DNA of 58,729 nt from an uncultured Duncaniella sp. (lineage in GTDB: Bacteria; Bacteroidota; Bacteroidia; Bacteroidales; Muribaculaceae). Shown here piece by piece: positions 8,451-17,326 of the stretch. The notes beneath the pieces were generated by a model. The model did no database searches. It saw only the letters and a program-made list of their open reading frames with translations, and was not told where the DNA came from. A program made the translations under genes and the position numbers. How positions within the stretch are numbered: position 1 is the first letter of the stretch; the number at the start of each line of letters is the position of its first letter. The stretch covers positions 5,103 through 63,831 of the forward strand of contig NZ_CAJTMT010000018.1 in NCBI RefSeq assembly GCF_910577345.1, read 5' to 3'.

Positions 8451-10106
8451 CTTTTCAGCAGAAGAGGCATAGACTCCAATCATCGTTCCCGTGAAATTTC
8501 CAGCCGTCGCAGTGCTGAGCATGGAGGCAGCAACAGTCTGCGACATATTCTGCCATTCACCCTCGCCCTCAGCAAAAGCGAATGAATATGAGCCATTTCC
8601 ATCAGCAGCAATCTTGAGTTTTAACGGGGAAGAAGCATCCGCCAACGGCGCCTCGAATTCCTTTCGCCTATCATTCTTACTGCGGGCAATCACTCTCACC
8701 ACATTATCACCGTAGGAATTCACCGTCTTTCCGAACACGACATTACAATCATCGTCCTGGAAAAGCAGAAGGCCGGCAATGTCTGCTGAAGTGACAGGAG
8801 AAAACTCATCGAGAGTCGCCTCCACCTCAAAAGCCTTCTCCGTGGCCCACATACCGATTGCCGAAGGGGACTTCCGGTCGGCAAGAGCCACTTCAGAAGC
8901 AACGAGATTCAGACCGCCCTCAGCACTTATCCCGTAGAAATCGCCACGGGGATTACGCACGAAAAACGCGAAAGGCGACAACTGTCCGTCGGACCAGAGC
9001 TCGGATTCAAACTCCCGCTGCGGACGACCGGTCAACATCTCATCGCGTCCCGTGATGACAGGTTGACCCGATTTCCACTCAACGCGATGCATAAACGTCT
9101 CACGACCCATTATATCATTGCCCTTATCATCGTAGGGGCGCACACCGAGATAGACGGCCCACCATTTGCCATCCTTATCTTCGACAAGATCTGCATGTCC
9201 GGTACATGTCACAGGGTCAGGGCGCGAAGGATCAAGACCACGCTGCGTGAGTATCGGATTTATCCTACACGGTTTGAACGGCCCCTTCGGACTCGTTGAC
9301 TCAAATATGACCTCGCTGTGCTGCGGACCCGTACCCCCTTCGGCGCACATCAGGAAATATTTACCACCTATATTATATAGATGCGGGCCTTCAACCCACA
9401 CAGGTTTCTCAGCAAGATTCACCCCGCCGTTGACAATCATTTCCGACTCACCTGTCACACGATTGTTTTCCCAATCGAAATCATGGATATGGATAGCCCG
9501 GTGACCATCATAAAGGGTTTCACCTTCAGGACTGTCATTGTTGACAATATATGCCTTCCCATCAGTGTCAAACAGGATACTCGGGTCGATTCCTCCGACT
9601 TCCGGCAACCATACAGGATCGCTCCAACGCCCTGACTTCGGATCCTTGGTGGTGACATAGAATGTCCCTCCATTGTCGACAAGAGTCGTAATCATATAGA
9701 AGGTCTCATTTACAGGATTGTAGGAAATATCAGGCGCATAGATACCACCGGAGATACGGAGACTATCGGGAAGGTCGAGCTGTTCACGCCTGTTAAGGAC
9801 GTAGCCGAGCCGTTCCCAATTCCGAAGGTCAGTGCTGTGCCAGATAGGGACACCCGGGAAGAACGCAAATGAGGAATTTACCATATAGTAGTCATCGTCC
9901 ACCCTCACCACCGACGGATCCGGATAGCAGCCCGGAAGCACAGGTGCCCAGTCGGAGCTTGCGACCTCATCGCCGTCAGGCATTGTGACACGGTAACTGA
10001 AATCGGAGAAAACTGCAATGACAGGATCATCGTTCTCCGAACATGCTGCTGTAGCCAGCAAAATTCCCGACAGAACGGCAAAAGAAAATGGACGAATATG
10101 CTTCAT
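8448..10106 (-). CDS. Glycoside hydrolase family 43 lipoprotein (xylosidase/arabinofuranosidase-like)
   Basis: About 552 residues; a secreted, lipid-anchored five-bladed propeller enzyme. The lipoprotein signal peptide ends at LLATAAC (Cys about 22). The GH43 residues are visible: YPDPS with the catalytic base Asp near residue 63, PDISYNP, GGIDPSILFDTDG with the modulating Asp, and WVEGPHLY with the general acid Glu. A C-terminal beta-sandwich domain (about 380-552) is typical of the longer xylosidase-like members. The longer open frame begins at 10166, but a TTTG-N20-TATATTTG promoter at 10136-10167 would start the RNA near 10130, so the ATG at 10106 is chosen. The stop codon lies inside the 23-bp array. 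Confidence 0.93.
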   Translation of the reverse strand: MKHIRPFSFAVLSGILLATAACSENDDPVIAVFSDFSYRVTMPDGDEVASSDWAPVLPGCYPDPSVVRVDDDYYMVNSSFAFFPGVPIWHSTDLRNWERLGYVLNRREQLDLPDSLRISGGIYAPDISYNPVNETFYMITTLVDNGGTFYVTTKDPKSGRWSDPVWLPEVGGIDPSILFDTDGKAYIVNNDSPEGETLYDGHRAIHIHDFDWENNRVTGESEMIVNGGVNLAEKPVWVEGPHLYNIGGKYFLMCAEGGTGPQHSEVIFESTSPKGPFKPCRINPILTQRGLDPSRPDPVTCTGHADLVEDKDGKWWAVYLGVRPYDDKGNDIMGRETFMHRVEWKSGQPVITGRDEMLTGRPQREFESELWSDGQLSPFAFFVRNPRGDFYGISAEGGLNLVASEVALADRKSPSAIGMWATEKAFEVEATLDEFSPVTSADIAGLLLFQDDDCNVVFGKTVNSYGDNVVRVIARSKNDRRKEFEAPLADASSPLKLKIAADGNGSYSFAFAEGEGEWQNMSQTVAASMLSTATAGNFTGTMIGVYASSAEK

Positions 10107-10135
10107 GGTAGATATGATTTTGCGGATTACCATTA

Positions 10136-10167
10136 CAAATATACGATTGACAGATATTATCAGCAAA
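10136..10167 (-). promoter_or_regulatory. Promoter of the GH43 gene
   Basis: On the minus strand, TTTG (10164-10167), 20 bases, then TATATTTG (10136-10143) match the Bacteroidetes -33/-7 consensus. It fixes the translation start at 10106, because the longer open frame begins upstream of this promoter. Confidence 0.8.
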
Positions 10168-10216
10168 TTTAGACGAATCTTTTTATTTTTACGTTTAAAA
10201 TTTATAATTTTACCCT

Positions 10217-12058
10217 ATGATTTTACCACGAATACACACAGTTATGGCCACAGTGCTGCTTTCGGCACTCAGCCTCGGGGCCGCTCCGGCACGCCCCGCC
10301 AAACACACTGCAACGCTCCCCGACGGCACTACCGTCACCTACCGCACCGTAGGCGACGAGCGCTTCCACTACTTCATCACTGACGACGGTCATCCCCTCG
10401 TACTTGACGGTCAGACTCTCTGCTTCGCAAAAAATGACACTGAAGGCAGACTTGTCAGCACCGGCATACCCGCATCAGACCCCGCCTATAGATCGGCTGA
10501 GACAAAAAAGTTACTCCTGACACTTGACGCAGACGCCATCGTAGCCAAAGCTGCCATGGCTGCCCCCTCACGCATCAGCGCCCCTGCCATGCGTGCACCA
10601 TCTCGCGCACCGGAGTCGATGAGCACCACCACTTTCCCGACCACCGGCTCACCACGCGGTCTTGTAATCCTCGCCGAATACAGCGACGTGAAATTTACCC
10701 TTTCGGGAGCCAAAGGCTACTTCACCGACATGCTCAACAAGGAAGGATTCAATTCCTACAATGGCACCGGCTCGGCCCGCGACTACTTCAAAGCCTCATC
10801 CTGCGGAGTGTTCGCCCCTCAGTTCGATGTCTACGGTCCTATCACCCTCCCCAACACTCAGGCATATTACGGAGGCAACTCTCCATACAACGACGCCAAC
10901 TCCTACAAACTCCCGATCCATGCCTGCAACATCCTTGAAGCTCAAGGTTTCGATTTCTCCCCCTACGATTGCGATGGTGACGGAGTCATGGATAATGTCT
11001 ACATCATCTATGCCGGATTCGGTGAATCGACCGGTAATGCCTCGGATGCTGACTGCATCTGGCCTCATTCCTACGACGTGCAGAGCGGCTACAACTATCA
11101 GAAATATTACTACCCCGACCTCGCAGCGTCCGAGAAAAAAGACAACTATTACGACGGTCTTCTCCTCAACCATTATGCCTGCTCCAACGAGCTCATCTAC
11201 ACCAATTATCCCGACGGCCTCGGAACTTTCTGCCATGAGTTCTCCCATGTCATGGGTCTTCCCGACCTCTACTACACCGGCGACAGCGAGATTCCTATCA
11301 ACACTCCGTCGACATGGAGCATCCTCGACATCGGCTGCTACCTCAACAACTCCCGCACACCTCCGCTCTACTCCTCATTCGAGCGCATGTCGCTCGGCTG
11401 GATGAAACCGAAAGTCATCGACTCACCGGCACATCTCACACTCGAACCGCTGTCCGATTCAAATTCCGCCTACCTTGTGCAGACTGAGGTCGACAATGAA
11501 TTCTTCCTCTTCGAGAACCGTCAGAACGAAGGTTGGGACTCCTATCTTGCAGGAAACGGAATGCTCGTCTGGCACATTGACTACGATGAGAATCTTTGGT
11601 TCCAGAACGAGGTCAACAACAACCGCGTGCACCAGAACGTAGACCTCGTCGAAGCCGTCAGCCGCACCAGCATCAACGCAAGTGTAAATGATCCCTTCCC
11701 CGGCGCAGCCAATGTCACCGAATACACCGCCAACTCAATGCTACCCACACCCCGCTTCCAGTCATGGGGACATGTTGACCCGGGCTACCCCCTGACCAAC
11801 ATACGCAAGGAGGGACGCAACATCTGCTTCACAGCCGGCACACCGGACGACTCCGGTATTGATGACATAATCGCCGACGGAAGCGCTGTCATTTCAGGAG
11901 GCTCGGCCATCACAATCTCAGGCTCAGACCTCCCCGCCGCAGTCTATTCGCTGACAGGCGTCCGTGTCTACGGAGGTTCATCGCGCCATATCGAACTCCC
12001 CGCAGGACTCTACATTGTCAAAGTCGGCACCAGGACTGCAAAAGTCTCCGTCCGCTAA
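10217..12058 (+). CDS. Secreted M6-family zinc metalloprotease with C-terminal sorting-like tail
   Basis: 613 residues. The N-terminal signal sequence ends around LSLGAAPA. The M6 (immune-inhibitor A-like) domain carries HEFSHVMGLPDLY with zinc ligands His340 and His344 and catalytic Glu341, followed by a conserved WSILDIG segment. Before it, FSPYDCDGDGVMD looks like a calcium-binding site. The C-terminus (GIDDIIADGS, then VYSLTGVRV and LPAGLYIVKVGTRTAKVSVR) is a short beta-domain resembling type IX secretion tails, so export to the surface or outside is likely. It is transcribed divergently from GH43 and ends at a strong palindromic terminator. Substrate unknown. Confidence 0.93.
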   Translation: MILPRIHTVMATVLLSALSLGAAPARPAKHTATLPDGTTVTYRTVGDERFHYFITDDGHPLVLDGQTLCFAKNDTEGRLVSTGIPASDPAYRSAETKKLLLTLDADAIVAKAAMAAPSRISAPAMRAPSRAPESMSTTTFPTTGSPRGLVILAEYSDVKFTLSGAKGYFTDMLNKEGFNSYNGTGSARDYFKASSCGVFAPQFDVYGPITLPNTQAYYGGNSPYNDANSYKLPIHACNILEAQGFDFSPYDCDGDGVMDNVYIIYAGFGESTGNASDADCIWPHSYDVQSGYNYQKYYYPDLAASEKKDNYYDGLLLNHYACSNELIYTNYPDGLGTFCHEFSHVMGLPDLYYTGDSEIPINTPSTWSILDIGCYLNNSRTPPLYSSFERMSLGWMKPKVIDSPAHLTLEPLSDSNSAYLVQTEVDNEFFLFENRQNEGWDSYLAGNGMLVWHIDYDENLWFQNEVNNNRVHQNVDLVEAVSRTSINASVNDPFPGAANVTEYTANSMLPTPRFQSWGHVDPGYPLTNIRKEGRNICFTAGTPDDSGIDDIIADGSAVISGGSAITISGSDLPAAVYSLTGVRVYGGSSRHIELPAGLYIVKVGTRTAKVSVR

Positions 12059-12075
12059 ACATTTGCAACTGCCTG

Positions 12076-12133
12076 ATACAAAAAAAACATGCTGCATGAA
12101 GGCCGGCCTTCATGCAGCATGTTTTTTTTGTAT
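12076..12133. terminator. Bidirectional intrinsic terminator, perfect 58-bp palindrome
   Basis: Every base from 12076 to 12133 pairs with its partner around the centre at 12104/12105 (29-bp arms). The GC-rich core CATGAAGGCCGGCCTTCATG is flanked by A8 on the left and T8 on the right. It sits between the converging M6 protease (plus) and FAH-fold gene (minus) and can terminate both. Confidence 0.97.
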
Positions 12134-12161
12134 TAACACTATGAAAAAATCCATTTGAACA

Positions 12162-12695
12162 TCAGACCACCCTCAGTTCCATTACGGGTGTCGAGTCAAC
12201 ACTGACCTCAACCCGCAGGCCCTCCTTAAGATTCACCGGTTGACCGACGGCAGGCAGGAGAATCACATCACCCATCTTCAGAGTCATGTATTCACTCACC
12301 TTGGCAATGACCTCATCAACCGTGTCTGCAAATGGTCCTACAGCAAACGCCTCACAATTTACTCCCACACTCAATTCTCTTGAAGCGCACTCAGCCGGAA
12401 GCCATTCGCCATGAATAAGCGAGGAATCCATACCTGAAAGCACACCCTCCAGTCCCGCTGCATCAGCCAATGTCACACGAAAAGCCATAGTGACACCATC
12501 ATAGTAACGGGCAGCGAATTTCCGGGCTATATTCTTGCCGAGACGGCCTATCCTTACGGCGGGATGCATCTTCGCCACCCAATTATCGCCCCATTCGGGC
12601 ATGAAAAAAGGTCGGCCCGGAAGAATCATGGCCGAATCGGGATGGATGTCAATGTCAAGCGCGGGGGAGAGCGAAATCAGACGGATAATTTTCAT
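12162..12695 (-). CDS. Fumarylacetoacetate hydrolase-fold protein
   Basis: 177 residues, shorter than full FAH enzymes. Recognisable FAH-fold pieces are WVAKMHPAVRIGRLGKNIA, the YYDGVTMAFRVTLAD strand region, VNCEAFAVGPFADTVDEVI, and the end segment MTLKMGDVILLPAVG followed by LKEGLRVEVSVD. Known members hydrolyse or decarboxylate small oxo-acids (acylpyruvases); the activity here is unassigned. Its start codon overlaps the rex stop by 4 bases (ATGA), so the two are translationally coupled. Confidence 0.82.
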   Translation of the reverse strand: MKIIRLISLSPALDIDIHPDSAMILPGRPFFMPEWGDNWVAKMHPAVRIGRLGKNIARKFAARYYDGVTMAFRVTLADAAGLEGVLSGMDSSLIHGEWLPAECASRELSVGVNCEAFAVGPFADTVDEVIAKVSEYMTLKMGDVILLPAVGQPVNLKEGLRVEVSVDSTPVMELRVV

Positions 12696-13321
12696 TTTGG
12701 CATTCGGTTATACATCACCGCGAGATGCGCATAAATCGAAGTGTTCTGTATTGCCACCCCGGGGGATGTCTTGATGTGGAAAGGTGTGAAATTCCAGAGC
12801 GCCTTTATCCCGGACTGCACACAAAGTTCGGCAACCTCTGCCGCGCTTTCGACCGGGACGGCAATGACAGCAATCTCGGCATCGAGTTCCTTGAGGCGCG
12901 CCGGGAGTTCTGAAAGATGATAGATGGGTTTGCCGCCAAGAGTGGTCCCGACCACATCGGGATTTACGTCAAAGCCTGCCACGATATTCAAGCCGTAGCG
13001 CGAGAGGCCGGAATCGGCCATAAGAGCGGCGCCGAGGCTACCGACACCCATCATGACGGCATTGTGCTCACGATGGAAACCGAGGAAATCGAGCAATCCC
13101 TGCTCCAGCTCCTTGACTTCGTAGCCGATGCGGGTCTTACCCTTGATGTTGAGATACGACAGATCCTTCGCTATCTGCGAGGCATCGACATTGAGCTGAT
13201 GGGAAATGGCTGTCGACGAGACATATTCCACCCCTTGCGCTCTCAGACGCGACACACAGGCGAGATACCATGGCAGACGGCGGATGGCCGGTTCCGGGAC
13301 GTAGGGCTGTGAAGTCTCCAT
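12692..13321 (-). CDS. rex: Redox-sensing transcriptional repressor Rex
   Basis: 209 residues. The N-terminal winged helix (about 1-80) contains VSSTAISHQLNVDASQIAKD as the recognition region. A Rossmann domain begins at MGVGSLGAAL (G92-x-G-x-x-G97), binds NADH/NAD+ and continues with GFDVNPDVVG. Rex represses fermentation and respiration genes when NAD+ is high. It has its own consensus promoter (13353-13383) facing away from gltX, and is followed by the FAH-fold gene with a 4-base overlap. I did not find a clear Rex operator in the rex-gltX gap. Confidence 0.95.
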   Translation of the reverse strand: METSQPYVPEPAIRRLPWYLACVSRLRAQGVEYVSSTAISHQLNVDASQIAKDLSYLNIKGKTRIGYEVKELEQGLLDFLGFHREHNAVMMGVGSLGAALMADSGLSRYGLNIVAGFDVNPDVVGTTLGGKPIYHLSELPARLKELDAEIAVIAVPVESAAEVAELCVQSGIKALWNFTPFHIKTSPGVAIQNTSIYAHLAVMYNRMPK

Positions 13322-13352
13322 TTTTCAAGGGTATAATTTATGGTTTCGTGGA

Positions 13353-13383
13353 CAAATTTACAACTTTTCCATTTATTATCAAA
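13353..13383 (-). promoter_or_regulatory. Promoter of rex
   Basis: Minus-strand TTTG (13380-13383), 19 bases, TAAATTTG (13353-13360). Good -33/-7 match about 32 bp before the rex ATG. Confidence 0.8.
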
Positions 13384-13401
13384 GAACTCCTCCTCGGCCT
13401 T

Positions 13402-13433
13402 TTTGCATCTCGCAAAAATTTTTCATAATTTTG
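13402..13433 (+). promoter_or_regulatory. Promoter of gltX
   Basis: TTTG (13402-13405), 20 bases, TAATTTTG (13426-13433). It leaves a leader of about 50 nt before the ATG at 13488 and is divergent from the rex promoter 18 bp away. Confidence 0.8.
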
Positions 13434-13487
13434 TCGTCAGATAAATAAATCCGTCACTTATCGACATAATAGTTATATATATTGTAT

Positions 13488-15023
13488 ATGGACCGCAAAG
13501 TCAGAGTACGTTTTGCCCCCTCCCCTACGGGGCCGCTTCATATCGGTGGTGTGCGCACCGCTCTCTTCAACTATCTTTTCGCCCGTCGCAACGGCGGCGA
13601 CATGATTCTCCGCATCGAGGATACTGACTCGAACCGCTTCGTCCCCGGAGCAGAGGATTATATCAACGAGGCCCTCGCATGGCTCGGAATCAAGATTGAT
13701 GAAGGTGTACGCGAAGGCGGAGCCTACGGCCCTTACAAGCAGAGCGAGCGCCGCGACATCTACCGTACATACGTCAAGCAGCTCCTCGATGCCGGACGCG
13801 CCTACATCGCTTTCGACACCCCCGAAGAGCTTGAGGCTGCACGCGCCGCCACTCCCAACTTCCAGTATGACGCCTCGACACGCATGAACATGCGCAACTC
13901 CCTCTCGCTCCCCGCCGAGGAAGTGAAGGCCCTCATGGACGCAGGCACCCCATACGTTGTCCGCTTCCTTATCGAACCCGGACGCGACGTGGAGGTCAAC
14001 GACCTTCTCCGTGGAAAGGTGACCATCAACTCGTCGATTCTTGACGACAAAGTTCTCTACAAGAGCGCCGACGACCTCCCCACCTACCATCTCGCCAATA
14101 TTGTCGACGACCATCTGATGGAAGTATCCCACGTCATCCGTGGTGAGGAATGGCTCCCCTCGGCTCCCCTCCATGTGCTTCTCTACGAAGCTTTCGGCTG
14201 GGCCGACACTCGTCCCGACTTCGTCCACCTGCCACTCCTGCTCAAACCCGACGGCAAAGGCAAACTCTCAAAGCGCGACGGCGACCGCCTCGGATTCCCC
14301 GTATTCCCCCTCGAATGGACCGACCCCAAGACCGGTGCCATCTCATCAGGCTACCGTGAGTCGGGCTATCTTCCTGAAGCTGTCATAAACTTCCTCGCCC
14401 TCCTCGGCTGGAACCCCGGCGACGACACCGAAATCATGTCGATGGACGAGCTTATCTCCAAATTTTCCTTTGACCACTGCTCCCGCTCCGGCGCCAAGTT
14501 CGCCTTCGACAAGGGCCGCTGGTTCAATCACGAATACATCCAGATGACACCCGATGCAGAACTCGTCGGCCTCTTCCGTCCAGTACTGAAGGCCCACGGT
14601 GTCAACGATGCTGACTTCTCCGACGAATACATTGCAAAGGTCATCTCACTCGTCAAGGGCCGCGTGAACTTCGTCGCAGAGCTTTGGGATCAGGCAAAAT
14701 TCTTCTTCAATGCACCTGAAACCTACGCCGAGAAGGACATCAAAAAGCGCTGGAAAGAGGAGACACCCGCCATCCTTACCGAACTCATCGAAGTGCTCCG
14801 CTCGCTCCCCGATTTCGGATCCAAGGCTGCCGAACCGATTGTCCTCGACTGGGTGGCATCCAAAGGCTACCATCTCGGCAATGTCATGAATGCCTTCCGT
14901 CTGACCCTCGTCGGCGAATGTAAAGGTCCGCATATCTTCGACATAACCGAGCTCATCGGACGCGACGAGACCATCCGACGCATCGAAAAGGGCATCGAAG
15001 CCATCAAGCTCCCCGAAGCCTGA
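13488..15023 (+). CDS. gltX: Glutamyl-tRNA synthetase
   Basis: 511-residue class I aminoacyl-tRNA synthetase that charges tRNA-Glu in the cytoplasm. The HIGH motif is PSPTGPLHIGG (about residues 11-21) and the KMSKS equivalent is GKLSKRDGDR (about 259). ExxD-containing LRIEDTDSNRF is also visible. The C-terminal anticodon-binding helical domain is intact and the length is normal. The frame is also open from a TTG at 13482, but the ATG at 13488 gives the usual MDRKVRVRFAPSPTG start. Only one gltX is seen here. Confidence 0.97.
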   Translation: MDRKVRVRFAPSPTGPLHIGGVRTALFNYLFARRNGGDMILRIEDTDSNRFVPGAEDYINEALAWLGIKIDEGVREGGAYGPYKQSERRDIYRTYVKQLLDAGRAYIAFDTPEELEAARAATPNFQYDASTRMNMRNSLSLPAEEVKALMDAGTPYVVRFLIEPGRDVEVNDLLRGKVTINSSILDDKVLYKSADDLPTYHLANIVDDHLMEVSHVIRGEEWLPSAPLHVLLYEAFGWADTRPDFVHLPLLLKPDGKGKLSKRDGDRLGFPVFPLEWTDPKTGAISSGYRESGYLPEAVINFLALLGWNPGDDTEIMSMDELISKFSFDHCSRSGAKFAFDKGRWFNHEYIQMTPDAELVGLFRPVLKAHGVNDADFSDEYIAKVISLVKGRVNFVAELWDQAKFFFNAPETYAEKDIKKRWKEETPAILTELIEVLRSLPDFGSKAAEPIVLDWVASKGYHLGNVMNAFRLTLVGECKGPHIFDITELIGRDETIRRIEKGIEAIKLPEA

Positions 15024-15047
15024 ACAGACATCAACAGACAATGACAG

Positions 15048-15131
15048 ACGCAAAAGGACATAAGGACCGGAATGCACGGACATACATGATATGCAATGTA
15101 TGCCGTCTTCTCTCCTGATGTCCTTTTGCGC
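15048..15131. repeat. Family 1 intergenic inverted repeat, locus C
   Basis: Short version of the family. ACGCAAAAGGACATAAGGA (15048-15066) is inverted at 15113-15131, and an inner CATACAT/ATGTATG stem lies between them. It sits 25 bp after the gltX stop and upstream of argC, so it may end or attenuate gltX transcription. I see no separate consensus promoter for argC. Confidence 0.75.
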
Positions 15132-15185
15132 TTACACCATAAATCATCCATCCTTCACCTTAAAACCACCACCATCTCCTTTGCC

Positions 15186-16157
15186 ATGATAAAAGTAGGA
15201 ATCATCGGAGGTTCGGGCTATGCAGCCGGCGAACTCATCCGCATACTCATAAATCACCCTGATGTGGAGCTCAAATGGGTCCACTCCCGCACGGTCGGAG
15301 GGCAGCGCATCGTCGATGTCCATCAAGGACTCCACGGCGAGATTGACATGAACTTCTCAAGCAATTTCGATCTGAAGAACATCGACGTGCTCTTCTGCTG
15401 CCGTCCCGCCGGGAAGACCAAGGAGTTCATCGAAACCCACACCATCCCCGAAGACCTGAAAATCATCGACCTCGCACGCGACCACCGCATCGAGGACGGG
15501 ACGCATGACTTTGTCTATGGCCTGTCGGAACTCAACCGCAAGCCAATGGTGCGCGGAGCCAAGCATGTGGCCAATCCAGGCTGTGTTGCTATGGCAGTCG
15601 AGCTTTCGCTCATGCCTCTCGCCAAGAACCTCCTGCTCAACTCCGACATCCACACGACAGTCATCACGGGAGCCACAAGCGAAGGTGCCGAACATCGTCC
15701 GACGACCCACTATGCATGGCGCAACGACAACATGGTCGTCTACCGTCCTTTCGCCCACACCCAGATGCCCGAGATTCTTCAGGCCATCAAGGAAATGCAG
15801 CAAAGCTTCAACTCCAAGATACATATCCTCCCGATGCGCGGCTGCTTCTCGCGCGGCATCATGGCTGTCAGCTATCTCGACTGCTCCCTTGAACTTCCCG
15901 AAATCATCAAACTGTATTCGGACTATTTCTCTGACCACAACTTCACCTTCATCACCTCGAAGATTCCTGACCTCAAGGATGTGGTCAACACCAACAAATG
16001 TATCATCCATCTCGACAAAATCGACGGTAAAGTGCTCATCACAGCCGTCATCGACAACCTTCTCAAAGGTGGAGCCGGCAACGCTGTCCACACCATGAAC
16101 CTCCTTTTCGGCCTTCAGGAAACCACAGGCCTCACCATGAAACCCGCCGCATTCTAA
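15186..16157 (+). CDS. argC: N-acetyl-gamma-glutamyl-phosphate reductase
   Basis: 323-residue NADPH-dependent enzyme of arginine synthesis that reduces N-acyl-glutamyl phosphate to the semialdehyde. The Rossmann start VGIIGGSGYAAGELIRIL (from residue 4), the active-site NPGC (Cys133) and the downstream catalytic His in FAHTQMPEI are all present. The frame is open from 15096, but the ATG at 15186 begins at the conserved MIKVGIIGG. No other arginine gene is in the window, although in many Bacteroidales argC is clustered with them. Bacteroidetes often use succinylated intermediates, so the acyl group is not certain. Confidence 0.94.
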   Translation: MIKVGIIGGSGYAAGELIRILINHPDVELKWVHSRTVGGQRIVDVHQGLHGEIDMNFSSNFDLKNIDVLFCCRPAGKTKEFIETHTIPEDLKIIDLARDHRIEDGTHDFVYGLSELNRKPMVRGAKHVANPGCVAMAVELSLMPLAKNLLLNSDIHTTVITGATSEGAEHRPTTHYAWRNDNMVVYRPFAHTQMPEILQAIKEMQQSFNSKIHILPMRGCFSRGIMAVSYLDCSLELPEIIKLYSDYFSDHNFTFITSKIPDLKDVVNTNKCIIHLDKIDGKVLITAVIDNLLKGGAGNAVHTMNLLFGLQETTGLTMKPAAF

Positions 16158-16260
16158 TCATCCCTCTATCACCGCCCTCTCTCCTCTTTCTCCCCATTTC
16201 ATCCTTACCACGATTTCACTGATTACCCTGATAATCACATATAGTTAACCTTATTTTCTT

Positions 16261-17289
16261 ATGAAATCCATTTTCTGCACAGCCATGCTCATGGCCTTGT
16301 GCACTGCTTCGGCTATGGGGGCCGACAACCGCGACGAGATCATACGTCTCGACGTGGATGCCCGTCTTGACTACCAACGTGACTGGAATGACGGTCACAC
16401 CGTCAGTGACAACACCGGTTTCGAAGGCAAGTATCTCGTCATACGCGTCGACGGAAACATCACCGGCAACCTGTCCTATTCATGGCGACAGCGCCTCAAC
16501 AAGAACCACAACGACGGTTCTTTCTTCGACGCGACCGACTGGGTCTATCTCAACTACGACATCAACCGCTGGTCACTTTCGGCGGGAAAGCAGGTTGTGG
16601 CCATCGGCGGTTGGGAATATGACCGCGCGCCCATCGACCTCTATGGCTGCTCGGTGTTCTGGAACAACATCCCATGCTACCAGATTGGAGCTTCGGCAGC
16701 CTACAGGCTTACTGATTCCGACCGTCTGTCGTTTCAGTTCTGCGAAAGTCCTTTCTTCCGCTCTGACTACCGCGACATGTATGCCTACAACCTGATGTGG
16801 AGCTCAACCCACGGCATATACTCATCGCTCTGGTCGGCCAACCTCATCGAGTATGCTCCTGACCGCTACATCTCTTATCTTGCCCTTGGCAACCGCTTCT
16901 CATTCGGGAAGGTAGCACTCGAACTTGACCTCATGAACCGCGCGGCCTCACGTCAGGCCTTCTTCTTCAAAGACTGGTCCGTCATGGCTGAACTCTCTTA
17001 TCGTCCGACGGCTAAATGGAACCTCCACGTCAAGGGAACCTACGACCGCAACGCCACTACGACAGATGCCGACCTCTGTGTCCTTTCCGGCACCAAAATG
17101 ACTATGGTCGGCGGAGGACTCGAATACTTCCCGCTCGCCAACTCCAACCATACCCTGCGCGTACATGCGAATTGCTACTACTCTACAGGCACAAACGCCA
17201 ATACTGCCGATGTCATGCAAGACAAGACAGTCCTTTTTGACCTCGGAGTCAAGTGGACAATGAACATCCTCTCGCTCAAACGCAAATAA
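16261..17289 (+). CDS. Porin-like outer membrane protein (OprP/O-type beta-barrel)
   Basis: 342 residues with a clear signal peptide cleaved after TASAMG. The mature part is rich in alternating aromatic and polar strands (LSYSWRQRLNK, WVYLNYDINRWSLSAGKQ, LSFQFCESPFF), consistent with a beta-barrel of about 14-16 strands. SAGKQVVAIGGWEYDRAPID resembles the barrel core of phosphate-selective porin O/P-like proteins. No substrate can be assigned. It is 37 bp before the Gate-domain membrane gene and probably shares its transcript. No TAnnTTTG promoter is evident upstream. Confidence 0.78.
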   Translation: MKSIFCTAMLMALCTASAMGADNRDEIIRLDVDARLDYQRDWNDGHTVSDNTGFEGKYLVIRVDGNITGNLSYSWRQRLNKNHNDGSFFDATDWVYLNYDINRWSLSAGKQVVAIGGWEYDRAPIDLYGCSVFWNNIPCYQIGASAAYRLTDSDRLSFQFCESPFFRSDYRDMYAYNLMWSSTHGIYSSLWSANLIEYAPDRYISYLALGNRFSFGKVALELDLMNRAASRQAFFFKDWSVMAELSYRPTAKWNLHVKGTYDRNATTTDADLCVLSGTKMTMVGGGLEYFPLANSNHTLRVHANCYYSTGTNANTADVMQDKTVLFDLGVKWTMNILSLKRK

Positions 17290-17326
17290 TATCATCTGAA
17301 TCAACCACGACAAACACAACCCACCC

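Noticed and set aside
13321..13488. Rex operator between rex and gltX
   Set aside because: I looked for a TTGTGAA-n4-TTCACAA-like palindrome and saw only partial TTGTAAATTTG, which is the promoter box.
15024..15185. tRNA gene next to gltX
   Set aside because: The dyads there do not form a cloverleaf; they are the family 1 repeat.
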